Assembly: GCF_029948085.1 (NCBI RefSeq)
Contig: NZ_JARZZP010000001.1
Location: forward strand, 122,490 to 186,489
Reading direction: 5' to 3'
DNA length: 64,000 nt
Source of the DNA: Streptococcus taonis
GTDB taxonomy: Bacteria > Bacillota > Bacilli > Lactobacillales > Streptococcaceae
Shown in pieces: positions 1 to 8,661 of this stretch. The notes below the pieces were generated by a model. The model was not told where the DNA came from and ran no database searches. It saw nothing but the letters and a program-made list of their open reading frames with translations. Each line of letters opens with the position of its first letter. The stretch's first letter is position 1. A program made the position numbers and the translations under genes.

Positions 1-2173
1 TAATCTTATCAACCACGGTGGTCAGCATTGAAAGGTTTGAAATTCCAAAGGAAACATGGATATTAGCAAATTTCATATCCTTGGTTGGTTGGGCATTAAC
101 GGTTGAAATATTCTTAGTTGTATTTGATAAGACTTGCAAGATATCATTCAATAGACCAGAACGGTTGAGCCCGTAGATATCGATGTGAGCCATATACTCC
201 TTGCTTGAGAATTGGTCTTCCCATTCAACATCGAGTAGACGTTGCTCATAGTTTTCCTGTGAACGAAGATTCATACAGTCTACACGGTGGATGGCAACTC
301 CGCGTCCTTTGGTAATATAGCCGACGATATCATCACCTGGAACAGGGTTACAACATTTAGCAATCCGGATCAGGAGCCCAGAAGCACCTTGGATGACTAC
401 TCCACCCTCATGCTTAACCTTAAGCGTGTCCTTGTTCTCCACCTTGACTTCGCCACCCTTGACCAGTTCTTCTGCTTCTGCCTTAGCTTTGGCCCGCTCT
501 TCTTCACGACGTTCCTTCTCAGTCAAACGGTTAAAGACAGTGATGGCTCCGATTTCTCCAAAACCAATCGCCGCAAATAGCGCTTCTTCTGTCTTGTAGC
601 TGGTTTTTTGAAGGACTTCATCCATGTGGCGTTTGTCCATAAATTTATTGGCCACATAGCCATTTTCTTGGAGCTGACTAATCAGCAATTCACGACCTTT
701 ATTGATGGACAATTCTTTATCTTGGTTTTTAAAGAACTGACGAATTTTGTTACGAGCCTTGCTGGTCTTGACCATATTAAGCCAGTCACGGCTTGGTCCA
801 AATGAATTTGGATTGGTGATGATTTCAACCTGGTCACCTGTTTTTAACTTGGTCGTCAAAGGAACCATACGGCCATTAACCTTGGCACCTGTTGCTTTTT
901 CACCAATCTTTGTATGAATTTCATAAGCAAAGTCAATCGGTCCAGAATCCTTTGGAAGTGAACGAACCGCTCCATCTGGAGTAAAGACATAAATCTCCTC
1001 AGCCAGATAGTTTTCTTTGACAGTATCTACAAACTCCTTGGCATCATCTGCTTGATCTTGGAGTTCCATCATCTCCTTGATCCAGTTCATTCCAATAGCA
1101 GATTCCTTACTATTAACCTGACCCTTGATTCCTTTTTTGTAAGCCCAGTGAGCCGCAACCCCGTACTCAGCAACCTCGTGCATTTCCTTGGTTCTAATCT
1201 GGAATTCAATAGGTCCCTTTGGTCCATAAACAGTTGTATGGATGGACTGGTAACCATTGGCCTTACGGTTGGCAATATAGTCTTTAAAACGTCCCGGCAT
1301 TGGTTTCCAAAGCTCATGAACGTAGCCCAACATCGCATAGACATCACTCTGAGTGTCTAGGATACAACGAATAGCAATCAGGTCGTAGATCTCTTCAAAG
1401 CGTTTTTTCTTATCCTGCATCTTGCGATAGATAGAGTAGATATGCTTTGGACGACCGTAGATTTTTCCTGTAAGATGGCGCTCAGATGAGTATTCCTCGA
1501 GTTTCGTCACAACTTCATCGACCAAGGCTTCACGCTCTTGACGTTTTTCCTTCATCATGTGACTAATCTTGTAAAATTCAGTTGGATTGAGATAGCGGAA
1601 AGAGAGATCTTCCAGTTCCCACTTCACACTTGAAATCCCCAAACGGTGAGCAAGTGGCGCATAGATTTCCATGGTTTCTCTGGAAATACGCTCCTGCTTG
1701 TCCTTACGAAGGTGCTTGAGGGTGCGCATATTGTGCAGACGGTCAGAAAGTTTGACCAAGATAACACGGATATCCTCTGACATAGCCATGAGCATCTTGC
1801 GATGATTTTCAGCCAGCTGCTCCTCGATAGACTTATACTCAACCTTACCAAGCTTGGTAACACCATCTACAATCACTCGAACATCGTGACCAAATTCGCG
1901 TTCTAAGTCATCTAAAGTAGCATCTGTGTCTTCAACCACGTCATGCAAAAAACCACAGGCAACAGTGACAGCATCTAGCTTGAGCTTAGCCAAAATACCT
2001 GCTACCTGAATAGGGTGGATAATGTAGGGCTCGCCAGATTTACGATATTGACCACTATGGCATTCTACAGCGTAAACCAAGGCTTTATGTACAAAAGCAA
2101 CATCTTCTTTCGATAAATATTTCTGTGTTAAAGCGACGACTTCATCGCCTGAATAAATTACTTCTTTGGGCAT
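1..2173 (-). CDS. relA: Bifunctional (p)ppGpp synthetase/hydrolase RelA/SpoT (Rel), partial
   Basis: This long Rel enzyme makes and degrades the alarmone (p)ppGpp during the stringent response. The frame is open from the ATG at 2173 to the left edge, 724 codons; family members are about 740 aa, so only roughly the last 16 residues lie outside. Visible parts are the HD hydrolase site (His77-Asp78, Glu81-Asp82), the synthetase domain with GRPKHIYSIYRKM and an EFQIRT motif, a TGS domain (YVFTPDG...), and the beginning of the C-terminal ACT domain. The HD residues are intact, so both activities are expected. The start is supported by GGAGAG 5 bases upstream. No other gene of its operon is visible on this side. 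Confidence 0.97.
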   Translation of the reverse strand, partial: MPKEVIYSGDEVVALTQKYLSKEDVAFVHKALVYAVECHSGQYRKSGEPYIIHPIQVAGILAKLKLDAVTVACGFLHDVVEDTDATLDDLEREFGHDVRVIVDGVTKLGKVEYKSIEEQLAENHRKMLMAMSEDIRVILVKLSDRLHNMRTLKHLRKDKQERISRETMEIYAPLAHRLGISSVKWELEDLSFRYLNPTEFYKISHMMKEKRQEREALVDEVVTKLEEYSSERHLTGKIYGRPKHIYSIYRKMQDKKKRFEEIYDLIAIRCILDTQSDVYAMLGYVHELWKPMPGRFKDYIANRKANGYQSIHTTVYGPKGPIEFQIRTKEMHEVAEYGVAAHWAYKKGIKGQVNSKESAIGMNWIKEMMELQDQADDAKEFVDTVKENYLAEEIYVFTPDGAVRSLPKDSGPIDFAYEIHTKIGEKATGAKVNGRMVPLTTKLKTGDQVEIITNPNSFGPSRDWLNMVKTSKARNKIRQFFKNQDKELSINKGRELLISQLQENGYVANKFMDKRHMDEVLQKTSYKTEEALFAAIGFGEIGAITVFNRLTEKERREEERAKAKAEAEELVKGGEVKVENKDTLKVKHEGGVVIQGASGLLIRIAKCCNPVPGDDIVGYITKGRGVAIHRVDCMNLRSQENYEQRLLDVEWEDQFSSKEYMAHIDIYGLNRSGLLNDILQVLSNTTKNISTVNAQPTKDMKFANIHVSFGISNLSMLTTVVDKI

Positions 2174-2265
2174 GCATACTCTCCAATTCTTCCTACCATT
2201 TTAACACTTTTTTGAGGATATGAAAACTAGTAAAGCCCATTCTGTAAGAGTTTGCTAAACTTGAT

Positions 2266-2297
2266 AAAAAAACACTACTAGAAAAACTCTAGTAGTG
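2266..2297 (-). terminator. Rho-independent terminator after msmK
   Basis: A 10-bp perfect stem (CACTACTAGA / TCTAGTAGTG) with a 5-base loop is followed, on the minus strand, by seven T. It lies 20 bases beyond the msmK stop codon and separates msmK from rel. Confidence 0.9.
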
Positions 2298-2317
2298 CTC
2301 ATTGATTAAAATCTATC

Positions 2318-3448
2318 TTAGTAAACTGTTCTTTCAGTTTCTACGTCGAAGAAGTGTGCTTTGTTCAAGTCAAATCCAAGTTCAACTGTTGCACCTGCTT
2401 GCAAGTAGTCACGAGCGTCAACTTTTGCAACGAACTCATCTTTACCAACTTGGCAGTATAGGTGAGATTCTGAACCGAGCAATTCTGATACAGAGATCGT
2501 TGCTTTCACAACTGATTCTGGGAATGTTTCAAGGAAAGCAGGTTCTGCATTTACGTCTTCTGGACGGATACCGAAGATCAATTCTTTACCTTCGTAACCT
2601 TTTTCACGAAGAACTTTCAAAGCACCTTCTGGAACTTTCAAAGTAAATCCGTCAGCAACAATGCGGTCACCGTTCAATTTAACGTTGATGAAGTTCATAG
2701 CTGGGCTTCCGATAAATCCTGCTACGAATTTGTTAACTGGGTTTTTGTAAACTTCTTGAGGAGTACCGATTTGTTCAACACGTCCGATAGTACCTGTTCC
2801 AGCAGGGTTCTTAGTAGCTGACATGATAACGATACGGTCTGCAAGTGTCATAGCTTCAGTTTGGTCGTGAGTTACGTAGATAGTTGTAGCTCCGATACGA
2901 CGGTGGATTTTGGCAATTTCAGCACGCATTGATACACGAAGTTTTGCATCCAAGTTTGACAAAGGCTCGTCCATCAAGAATACTTTTGCGTCACGGACGA
3001 TCGCACGACCCATGGCAACACGTTGACGTTGACCACCAGAAAGGTCAGCAGGTTTGCGTTCCAAGAATTCTTTCAATCCAAGGATTTCAGCTGCTTCTTG
3101 TACACGTTTGTCGATGTCTTCCTTGCTGTATTTACGCAATTTCAAACCGAAAGCCATGTTATCGTATACAGTCATGTGTGGGTAAAGAGCGTAGTTTTGG
3201 AATACCATGGCGATGTCACGATCTTTTGGAGCTACGTCGTTGACAACCACTCCATCGATAGATGCAGTACCTTCTGTGATGTCTTCAAGACCAGCAATCA
3301 TACGAAGGGTAGTTGATTTACCACATCCTGAAGGTCCTACGAAAACGATAAACTCTTTGTCTTTGATGTTCAAGTTGAAGTCTTCAACTGAATAGTGTTC
3401 GCTGTTTGGATATTTTTTGTAAATATTTTTAAGATTTAATTCTACCAT
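2318..3448 (-). CDS. msmK: Multiple-sugar ABC transporter ATP-binding protein MsmK
   Basis: This is the cytoplasmic ATPase that powers CUT1-family sugar importers. The 376-aa protein has the N-terminal ABC domain: Walker [10 protein letters not shown] near residue 38, signature LSGGQRQR, Walker [13 protein letters not shown], and the H-loop Asp-Gln VTHDQTEA. The C-terminal MalK-type OB/regulatory region follows (from about residue 240), ending [10 protein letters not shown]. In streptococci MsmK is often encoded alone and serves several permeases (raffinose, maltodextrin and others); that is family knowledge. Consistent with it, no permease or binding protein lies next to it here. AAAGGAG precedes the ATG. 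It has its own promoter with a cre-like operator and its own terminator, so it is probably a single-gene unit under catabolite control. Confidence 0.95.
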   Translation of the reverse strand: MVELNLKNIYKKYPNSEHYSVEDFNLNIKDKEFIVFVGPSGCGKSTTLRMIAGLEDITEGTASIDGVVVNDVAPKDRDIAMVFQNYALYPHMTVYDNMAFGLKLRKYSKEDIDKRVQEAAEILGLKEFLERKPADLSGGQRQRVAMGRAIVRDAKVFLMDEPLSNLDAKLRVSMRAEIAKIHRRIGATTIYVTHDQTEAMTLADRIVIMSATKNPAGTGTIGRVEQIGTPQEVYKNPVNKFVAGFIGSPAMNFINVKLNGDRIVADGFTLKVPEGALKVLREKGYEGKELIFGIRPEDVNAEPAFLETFPESVVKATISVSELLGSESHLYCQVGKDEFVAKVDARDYLQAGATVELGFDLNKAHFFDVETERTVY

Positions 3449-3481
3449 TGTGGAGAACTCCTTTTGTCATTTGATAGTTTT

Positions 3482-3503
3482 ATTATAGATGAAAACGTTT
3501 TAC
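3482..3503 (-). promoter_or_regulatory. msmK promoter -10 with overlapping cre-like site
   Basis: On the minus strand a TATAAT box (3482-3487) lies just downstream of a dyad centred on CG at 3496-3497. The 14-mer at 3490-3503 reads GTAAAACGTTTTCA on the minus strand and matches the CcpA cre consensus TGWAANCGNTNWCA at 12 of 14 positions. The position over the promoter spacer suggests repression by CcpA. No good -35 hexamer was found at 17 bases. Confidence 0.6.
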
Positions 3504-3561
3504 TTTTCTATGGCAAGATGACCAAAAAAATAAAAAAGTTCTGTGCAACTTGCACAAAACT

Positions 3562-4431
3562 TTATAAGATATCTGGTAATATCAGTTGATAACAGAGGGT
3601 CAAATCTGTCAAATCTTTTAATTCTAAGCCTGTTAGTTCTGCCCATTTATCAATCTTGTATTGGAGAGAATTACGGTGCAAATACAACTGCTGGGCTGTT
3701 TTTGTCAAGACTGCACTGTTTTCCCACAGTGAAAGGACGATTTCCTGAATCTGATCTTGATCTAGAATTTGCTGACGGAGATAGTCCTTGATAAGTCTAA
3801 GATCAACCTGTCTTTCTCCCAAACTCCAAAGATAAAGTTGAGAAAAAGTATGAACTCCTTGATGACCTTGACACCACCAAGTCTTAAAGAGCTCACGCTC
3901 TGCCTTAATCAAGTCCGCTAAATTTTGCTGGGCATTCTGAGCCCAGACCTGTCCCAGCATGATCGATAGACGAACGCCAAAGTCATATTCTACAGCTTCG
4001 AGAGTATCTGATAGGATAGAACGAACTGACGAGTACTTGTCCTGTTGAAGAACAAAAATGTAATCTTGGGATCCCACCTGAATCATAGTCAGGAAGTTTG
4101 GAAAAAGGGTTCGCATCATATCTAGCCAAGAAGATAGATTTTCTTGTTGGAAATAGGATAGGTGGCAATAAACAAGTTGCAACTTTTTAAAGTTTTGCGG
4201 TGCCTGTCCCTTAGCTTCGATCAGATAGCTATACCAGGGATTGAGTGAGATAGTTTGCTCCTGCTTGGTTAAAAGAGCCACCAATTGTTTTTCACGCTCG
4301 CTAAGACTAGCTTCCTCAAGCAAAAGCCACTGATAATTTGACAGAGGTAGACTTAGATAACCCTCTTTATCACCTGGCTGATCTAAGATTTTACCATCAG
4401 GAAACCAATCCAGTAGTTCTTTTGCAATCAT
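3562..4431 (-). CDS. PucR/CdaR-type C-terminal helix-turn-helix regulator
   Basis: The protein is about 289 aa. Its last 55 residues form the PucR-type C-terminal helix-turn-helix: a run of AQQLYLHRNSLQYKI then a second helix with LKDLTDLTLCYQLI. This is the module found at the end of sugar-diacid and purine-catabolism regulators. The N-terminal 230 residues match no sensor domain that I recognise. Translation could begin earlier, at 4461 inside mrnC, but GGAGGG stands 7 bases before the ATG at 4431, directly behind the mrnC stop codon, so I prefer 4431. It is the last gene of cysS-mrnC and probably translationally coupled to it. Its target is unknown; msmK immediately downstream is one candidate, by position only. 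Confidence 0.75.
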   Translation of the reverse strand: MIAKELLDWFPDGKILDQPGDKEGYLSLPLSNYQWLLLEEASLSEREKQLVALLTKQEQTISLNPWYSYLIEAKGQAPQNFKKLQLVYCHLSYFQQENLSSWLDMMRTLFPNFLTMIQVGSQDYIFVLQQDKYSSVRSILSDTLEAVEYDFGVRLSIMLGQVWAQNAQQNLADLIKAERELFKTWWCQGHQGVHTFSQLYLWSLGERQVDLRLIKDYLRQQILDQDQIQEIVLSLWENSAVLTKTAQQLYLHRNSLQYKIDKWAELTGLELKDLTDLTLCYQLILPDIL

Positions 4432-4433
4432 TC

Positions 4434-4820
4434 CTAGCCCTCCACTTTTTGGATGCACCAAGAAATCAAGGTTTCGAGGCGTTCCACATTTTCAGTCATA
4501 TGAAGATAGCCCATGACCGCTTCAAAACCAGTAGACATACGATAGGTTACCACATCTGCATTCTTAGCCTTGGTATGGCTGTTGGTGTTGCGACCCCGTT
4601 TATAGATTTCTTCTTCTTTTTCCGTTAAGACTTCTTCTTCCAGCATGAGGGAAATCAAGTGTGCCTGAGCCTTGGCCGACACATACTTGGTTGCCTCTTG
4701 GTGAAGTTTATTGGGCTTGGTCATGCCTTTGAGAATGAGATGGCGACGAATATACATAGAATAAACTGCATCTCCTTCAAAAGCTAGCGCAATCCCGTTA
4801 ATGAGATTGACATCAATCAC
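4434..4820 (-). CDS. mrnC: Mini-ribonuclease III MrnC
   Basis: Mini-III is a dimeric RNase III catalytic domain without a dsRNA-binding domain; in Bacillus it matures 23S rRNA. The 128-aa protein shows the family signature: FEGDAVYSMYIRRHL near the N terminus (acidic Glu-Gly-Asp-Ala of the active site) and the RGRNTNSHTK segment followed by YRMSTGFEAVMGYLHM. The start is GTG, preceded by GAGGTGG, and overlaps the end of cysS by 8 bases. The cysS-mrnC order is widely conserved in Firmicutes, which supports both calls. It probably shares the cysS transcript. Confidence 0.95.
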   Translation of the reverse strand: MIDVNLINGIALAFEGDAVYSMYIRRHLILKGMTKPNKLHQEATKYVSAKAQAHLISLMLEEEVLTEKEEEIYKRGRNTNSHTKAKNADVVTYRMSTGFEAVMGYLHMTENVERLETLISWCIQKVEG

Positions 4821-6156
4821 GTGTCCACCTCACTCCATCCTTGGTATCAAGTAGCTTAATCCCTTGTGCAGCTAGTTGGTCACGGATTTGATCCGCTGTC
4901 GCAAAGTCTTTATTTGCACGTGCTTCTTGGCGTTTTTGAATCAAGGCTTCAATCTCTTCATCCAAAACTTCTTCGACAAATACCACTCCAAAGACTTCTA
5001 ACATAGCTGCAAGAGTTTCCTTGACAGCTGCATCATAGTTTCCCGAGTTGATCCATTTAGCCATTTCAAAGACAACTGTGATTCCATTAGCTGTATTGAA
5101 ATCCTCATCCATAGCCGCTATAAACTTATCTTTAAATGCCTGTAACTCCTGAGCATCTACAGTTCCAGTAAATGGTTGTTCATAGGTGTTCTTCAAATAC
5201 TTGAGATTAGTCTCCGCATCACGCACTGCTTTTTCCGTAAAATTGATAGGCTTACGGTAGTGCTGAGTCGCAAAGAAGAAACGCAATACTTGACCGTTGA
5301 TAGTTTTGAGAGCATCGTGTACCGTAATGAAGTTGCCCAAGGACTTGGACATCTTGACATTGTCGATATTGACAAAGCCATTGTGCATCCAGTAGTTGGC
5401 GAAGGTCTTGCCTGTTTTAGCTTCTGACTGGGCAATTTCGTTGGTGTGGTGCGGAAACTCAAGGTCAGCTCCACCACCGTGAATATCGATAGTATCACCC
5501 AAAATTTCAGTCGACATGACTGAACACTCAATGTGCCATCCTGGGCGACCTGGTCCCCAAGGACTGTCCCAAGAAATCTCACCTGGTTTGGCAGATTTCC
5601 AGAGGGCAAAGTCTACAGGATTTTCCTTGCGAGCAGTTTCTTCATCTGTACGACCTGAAGCCCCGAGCTCCAAGTCTTCCAAGGTTTTATTGGCCAACTT
5701 AGCATAGTTGTGGGATTTTTCTACACGGAAATAGACATCCCCTTGACTCTCATAGGCATAGCACTTTTCAATCAAGTCTTCTACAAAACGAATAATATCA
5801 TCCATAAACTCGACTACACGAGGATGACGAGTTGCAGGTTTCACCCCCAAAGCCGTCACATCCTCACGAAAGGCAGCAATGTACTTGTCCGCTACTTCCT
5901 GAGGTGTGATGCCTTCTTCCTTGGCACGGTTGATAATCTTATCATCCACATCAGTGAAGTTGGAAATGTAGGCTACTTCATAGCCACGATATTCAAAATA
6001 GCGACGAATGGTATCGAAGGCTACTGTTGAGCGGGCATTCCCCACGTGGATATAGTTATAAACTGTCGGCCCACAGACATACATGCGAACCTTGCCCTCT
6101 TCAATGGGCACAAATTCTCGCAAATTACGAGACATAGTGTCATAGATTTTAATCAT
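4813..6156 (-). CDS. cysS: Cysteine--tRNA ligase
   Basis: Class I aminoacyl-tRNA synthetase that charges tRNA-Cys in the cytoplasm. It contains the HIGH-type motif YIHVGNARS, the zinc ligand cysteines (CGPTVYNY and CSVMS with a later HHTNE), KMSKSLGN, and the DALR/anticodon-binding C terminus. The usual length is about 447 aa, which fits a start at the MIKIYDT methionine (6156). The frame is open to an ATG at 6186, adding 10 residues. Neither start has a clear Shine-Dalgarno sequence, which is unusual here. A leader with two hairpins lies upstream. It heads cysS-mrnC-PucR-like. Confidence 0.95.
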   Translation of the reverse strand: MIKIYDTMSRNLREFVPIEEGKVRMYVCGPTVYNYIHVGNARSTVAFDTIRRYFEYRGYEVAYISNFTDVDDKIINRAKEEGITPQEVADKYIAAFREDVTALGVKPATRHPRVVEFMDDIIRFVEDLIEKCYAYESQGDVYFRVEKSHNYAKLANKTLEDLELGASGRTDEETARKENPVDFALWKSAKPGEISWDSPWGPGRPGWHIECSVMSTEILGDTIDIHGGGADLEFPHHTNEIAQSEAKTGKTFANYWMHNGFVNIDNVKMSKSLGNFITVHDALKTINGQVLRFFFATQHYRKPINFTEKAVRDAETNLKYLKNTYEQPFTGTVDAQELQAFKDKFIAAMDEDFNTANGITVVFEMAKWINSGNYDAAVKETLAAMLEVFGVVFVEEVLDEEIEALIQKRQEARANKDFATADQIRDQLAAQGIKLLDTKDGVRWTRD

Positions 6157-6186
6157 AAAATAATAGTCAGGAAAGCTAAAATTCAT

Positions 6187-6268
6187 AAACAGATATTTTC
6201 ATAACTAATCTGTTCAACTAAATTTTAGTCCGATTACCTGTCACAAATCGGATTTCCTTGCTCCTTTC
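6187..6268 (-). promoter_or_regulatory. Structured leader of cysS with two hairpins
   Basis: On the minus strand a lone AAAGGAG (6261-6267) is followed by a 7-bp hairpin TCCGATT/AATCGGA (6229-6252). A second hairpin, ACAGAT/ATCTGT (6189-6213), lies next to the cysS start region. No T-box GGUGG-type sequence or obvious Cys leader peptide was found. GTG at about 6245 could open an eight-codon reading frame after the AAAGGAG. Confidence 0.35.
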
Positions 6269-6291
6269 TAAACATAAAAGAAGAATACAAT

Positions 6292-6352
6292 AAAAAGATG
6301 AAGGGAGTCACTACGGAAGTTTTATTGCTATGTTTTCCGTTAAGCTCCCTTC
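6292..6352 (-). terminator. Terminator of the pnp-cysE operon
   Basis: GAAGGGAG (6300-6307) pairs with CTCCCTTC (6345-6352), with an inner CGGAA/TTCCG pairing. On the minus strand TTTTT follows after ATC. It lies between the nucleoside phosphorylase gene and cysS. Confidence 0.7.
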
Positions 6353-6385
6353 CTTTCTTGTTTCGAATTTATCGTAAAGACTAGT

Positions 6386-7147
6386 CTAAACTAACTCTTG
6401 CGCAATTACTAATGCTATCTCAAAGAAAGTCATAGCATCCGCTTTTCTATCCTCGCGTCTAGCATCCCATTCGTGATTTTGATGGTCGACATAGTCAGCT
6501 GTGTAGAAAAATTGATAGACATTGGCTTGTCGATATTGGGCCCAGGCCATGATAGCTGAAGCTTCCATATCTACAACTCTAGCTCCTGCTGCTAGTCTTC
6601 GTTTGACCTTAGCAGCTGTCTCACGATAGAAGGCATCTGTGGTCCAAGACTTTGTTCGAATATGCTCAATACCAGCTTTATCCAAGGCTTTTTCCATAGT
6701 TAAGAGTAGAGATCGCTCATAAGCTATTTCATCACTTGCTGGAGCATAGTGATAACTAGTACCTTCATCACGTAAAGCCGAGCTTGGTAGGATAATCTTA
6801 TCTGCTTGAATAGACTGGTCCAGAACTCCACAAGACCCTAAAACGATAAAGTTTTTAAAACCTCTCGCTTTGAGTTCTTCTAAGAGTCCAACAACCATTG
6901 GAGCACCAATAGTAGCCATAGCAACTGCTACCTTACTCCCATCTTTTTCATAGATATACCATGGCAGTTTACCATTTAGATTGGTAAGATAGCCACCTTC
7001 GTAGACACCATCTATCTGCTTTACTCGTTCAAGGATTTCTCCATTAAAAGACAAGATAATGGTATCACAAATTTCTCCACCACTAAGGAGGCTTCGATCA
7101 GTTGGCTCGATAACAGCAGATACATTTTCAAATTCTTCTAATAGCAT
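6386..7147 (-). CDS. Nucleoside phosphorylase (PNP/UDP family)
   Basis: A 253-aa cytoplasmic enzyme of the PNP_UDP_1 superfamily, which splits nucleosides with phosphate into base and ribose 1-phosphate. The family features are visible: the Gly-rich phosphate segment IATIGAPMVVGLLEEL-like (MATIGAPM), LGSCGVLDQSI, and the ribose-binding VVDMEASAIMAWAQ motif with its Met-Glu. The exact substrate cannot be told; uridine-type or a more specialised nucleoside is possible. It starts 3 bases after the GNAT gene and is the last gene before the terminator, so it belongs to the pnp operon. RNA turnover by polynucleotide phosphorylase and nucleoside salvage would be a plausible link. Confidence 0.85.
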   Translation of the reverse strand: MLLEEFENVSAVIEPTDRSLLSGGEICDTIILSFNGEILERVKQIDGVYEGGYLTNLNGKLPWYIYEKDGSKVAVAMATIGAPMVVGLLEELKARGFKNFIVLGSCGVLDQSIQADKIILPSSALRDEGTSYHYAPASDEIAYERSLLLTMEKALDKAGIEHIRTKSWTTDAFYRETAAKVKRRLAAGARVVDMEASAIMAWAQYRQANVYQFFYTADYVDHQNHEWDARREDRKADAMTFFEIALVIAQELV

Positions 7148-7150
7148 TTA

Positions 7151-8017
7151 TTACTCTTTCGCATTCAGATAAACCACTTGGGTTTGTTTGACAAAGCCGA
7201 TTTTTTCATACAAACGTTTAGCACCTACATTGCTATCTTCTACTGCAATCTGAAATTCCTTATCATTTTGCTCAATCAGTTGGTTGACGAGGGATTTTGC
7301 TAAGTAGCTTCCATAGCCTTTTCCACGATTGACTTCAGCAATCGCAAGTCCATAAAGGTAATTGCATTTTCCAGACACATCGACCGTACAAACGCCAATC
7401 ACTTGACCTTCTTTGAGTAATATGTAAAGCAGACTATCAGGATCCTTCAAGGCCTCCGAAATGTATCTGTGGCTCACTTCCGGTGCTTCCACTTCATCAG
7501 AAAAGGTTTGGTGGTGGAGCTGGGCAATGGCTTCAAGATAAGAAGGTTCTGCCAAGAGCACATCGACATCCGAACGGGAATCTAATGCATAAGCAGTTCG
7601 ATCACGTCCTAACCAGGTTTCTGTCTCTTCATCCTCGACCAATCCCCAGTTACTGACAAAATCAGGATGACGCTCTAGAAAAATACGTTCTGTCTGAAAA
7701 GTAACTGAACGAATAGAAAAAGCAACCGTTTCTTTCTCAAAACTCGTAAACAAAGGACGCGCAATCCCCTGACGGCGATGATTTGGATGAACCAGTATCG
7801 TCACTTCCACATCTTGGTCATCAGCATAGACAGTTAACAAACCAACCAGTTCGCCTTTTTCGTAAAAAAGGAAAAATGCAGGCATGCTTAGGTCAAAATT
7901 AAGCATGTTAGAAAGATAAGGATCACGATAAGTTCCATCATAGGCTTGGCAACAGTTAATTAGTTTTTTTGCCTCAAATAACTCCTCTTGGCTTAACTTA
8001 TTTCTTGCTTGAATCAT
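7151..8017 (-). CDS. Double GNAT-domain N-acetyltransferase
   Basis: The 288-aa protein has two acetyltransferase (GNAT) folds in tandem. The first (about 1-135) contains VEVTILVHPNHRRQGIARPLF with the acetyl-CoA motif RRQGIA. The second (about 150-288) contains YGLAIAEVNRGKGYGSYLA with RGKGYG, and IAVEDSNVGAKRLYEKIGF. Such proteins acetylate small molecules or protein N termini; no substrate can be inferred from sequence. It sits 11 bases downstream of cysE and 3 bases upstream of the nucleoside phosphorylase, in one operon. Both CoA-binding motifs look intact. Confidence 0.85.
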   Translation of the reverse strand: MIQARNKLSQEELFEAKKLINCCQAYDGTYRDPYLSNMLNFDLSMPAFFLFYEKGELVGLLTVYADDQDVEVTILVHPNHRRQGIARPLFTSFEKETVAFSIRSVTFQTERIFLERHPDFVSNWGLVEDEETETWLGRDRTAYALDSRSDVDVLLAEPSYLEAIAQLHHQTFSDEVEAPEVSHRYISEALKDPDSLLYILLKEGQVIGVCTVDVSGKCNYLYGLAIAEVNRGKGYGSYLAKSLVNQLIEQNDKEFQIAVEDSNVGAKRLYEKIGFVKQTQVVYLNAKE

Positions 8018-8028
8018 ATAGGTATCCT

Positions 8029-8646
8029 CTACAGCCCAGACGATCTGTGACTAGCATCTCTCGCTTGCTCGAGTTTATTGACGTAGTATTCCCGTTTTCC
8101 TTCAACTTCATGAATGGTTGGTTCATCCTTTTGCCCATGCACTCGAACAATCTTGGCTGGAATACCGACAACCGTCACATCGCTAGGAACATCTGCTACT
8201 ACGACCGCTGCAGCACCGACCTTGGCATTTTCACCGATTTCTACAGGCCCGATAACTTGGGCATGTGCAGATATGAGAGCTCCCTTACGTACTGTCGGAT
8301 GGCGTTTACCAACATCCTTCCCTGTCCCACCAAGAGTTACCCCGTGGTAGAGAAGAACCCCTTTTTCAACGATAGCCGTTTCCCCAATCACAAGTCCTGA
8401 ACCGTGGTCGATAAAGACACCTGATTCGATCTGAGCTCCTGGGTGAATCTCAATCTGCGTCCAAAAACGCCAAAACTGGCTGTGCATACGAGCTAAGAGC
8501 TTAAAGCCATTCTTCCAGAGAAAATGAGAGAGACGGTGGGCAGCCAAGGCTTTCACACCAGGATAGGTCAAAAGAACCTCCAAAGTGGTGCGAGCCGCTG
8601 GATCATTTTCTTTTACGATATCAATGGTTTCACGCCACCATCCCAT
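8029..8646 (-). CDS. cysE: Serine O-acetyltransferase
   Basis: CysE acetylates L-serine with acetyl-CoA, the first step of cysteine synthesis. The 205-aa protein is a short form typical of Firmicutes. It has an N-terminal helical part (TYPGVKALAAHRLSHFLW) and a left-handed beta-helix of hexapeptide repeats with the active-site segments HPGAQIESGVFIDHGSG and LGGTGKDVGKRHPTV. The gene follows pnp after 15 bases and is upstream of cysS within the same gene neighbourhood, a pnp-cysE-...-cysS arrangement known from streptococci. Confidence 0.95.
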   Translation of the reverse strand: MGWWRETIDIVKENDPAARTTLEVLLTYPGVKALAAHRLSHFLWKNGFKLLARMHSQFWRFWTQIEIHPGAQIESGVFIDHGSGLVIGETAIVEKGVLLYHGVTLGGTGKDVGKRHPTVRKGALISAHAQVIGPVEIGENAKVGAAAVVVADVPSDVTVVGIPAKIVRVHGQKDEPTIHEVEGKREYYVNKLEQARDASHRSSGL

Positions 8647-8661
8647 ACAATTCTCCTTTTC

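Noticed and set aside
6187-6352. T-box riboswitch upstream of cysS
   Set aside because: No T-box core sequence or antiterminator pairing was found; the 6300 hairpin is the terminator of the upstream operon.
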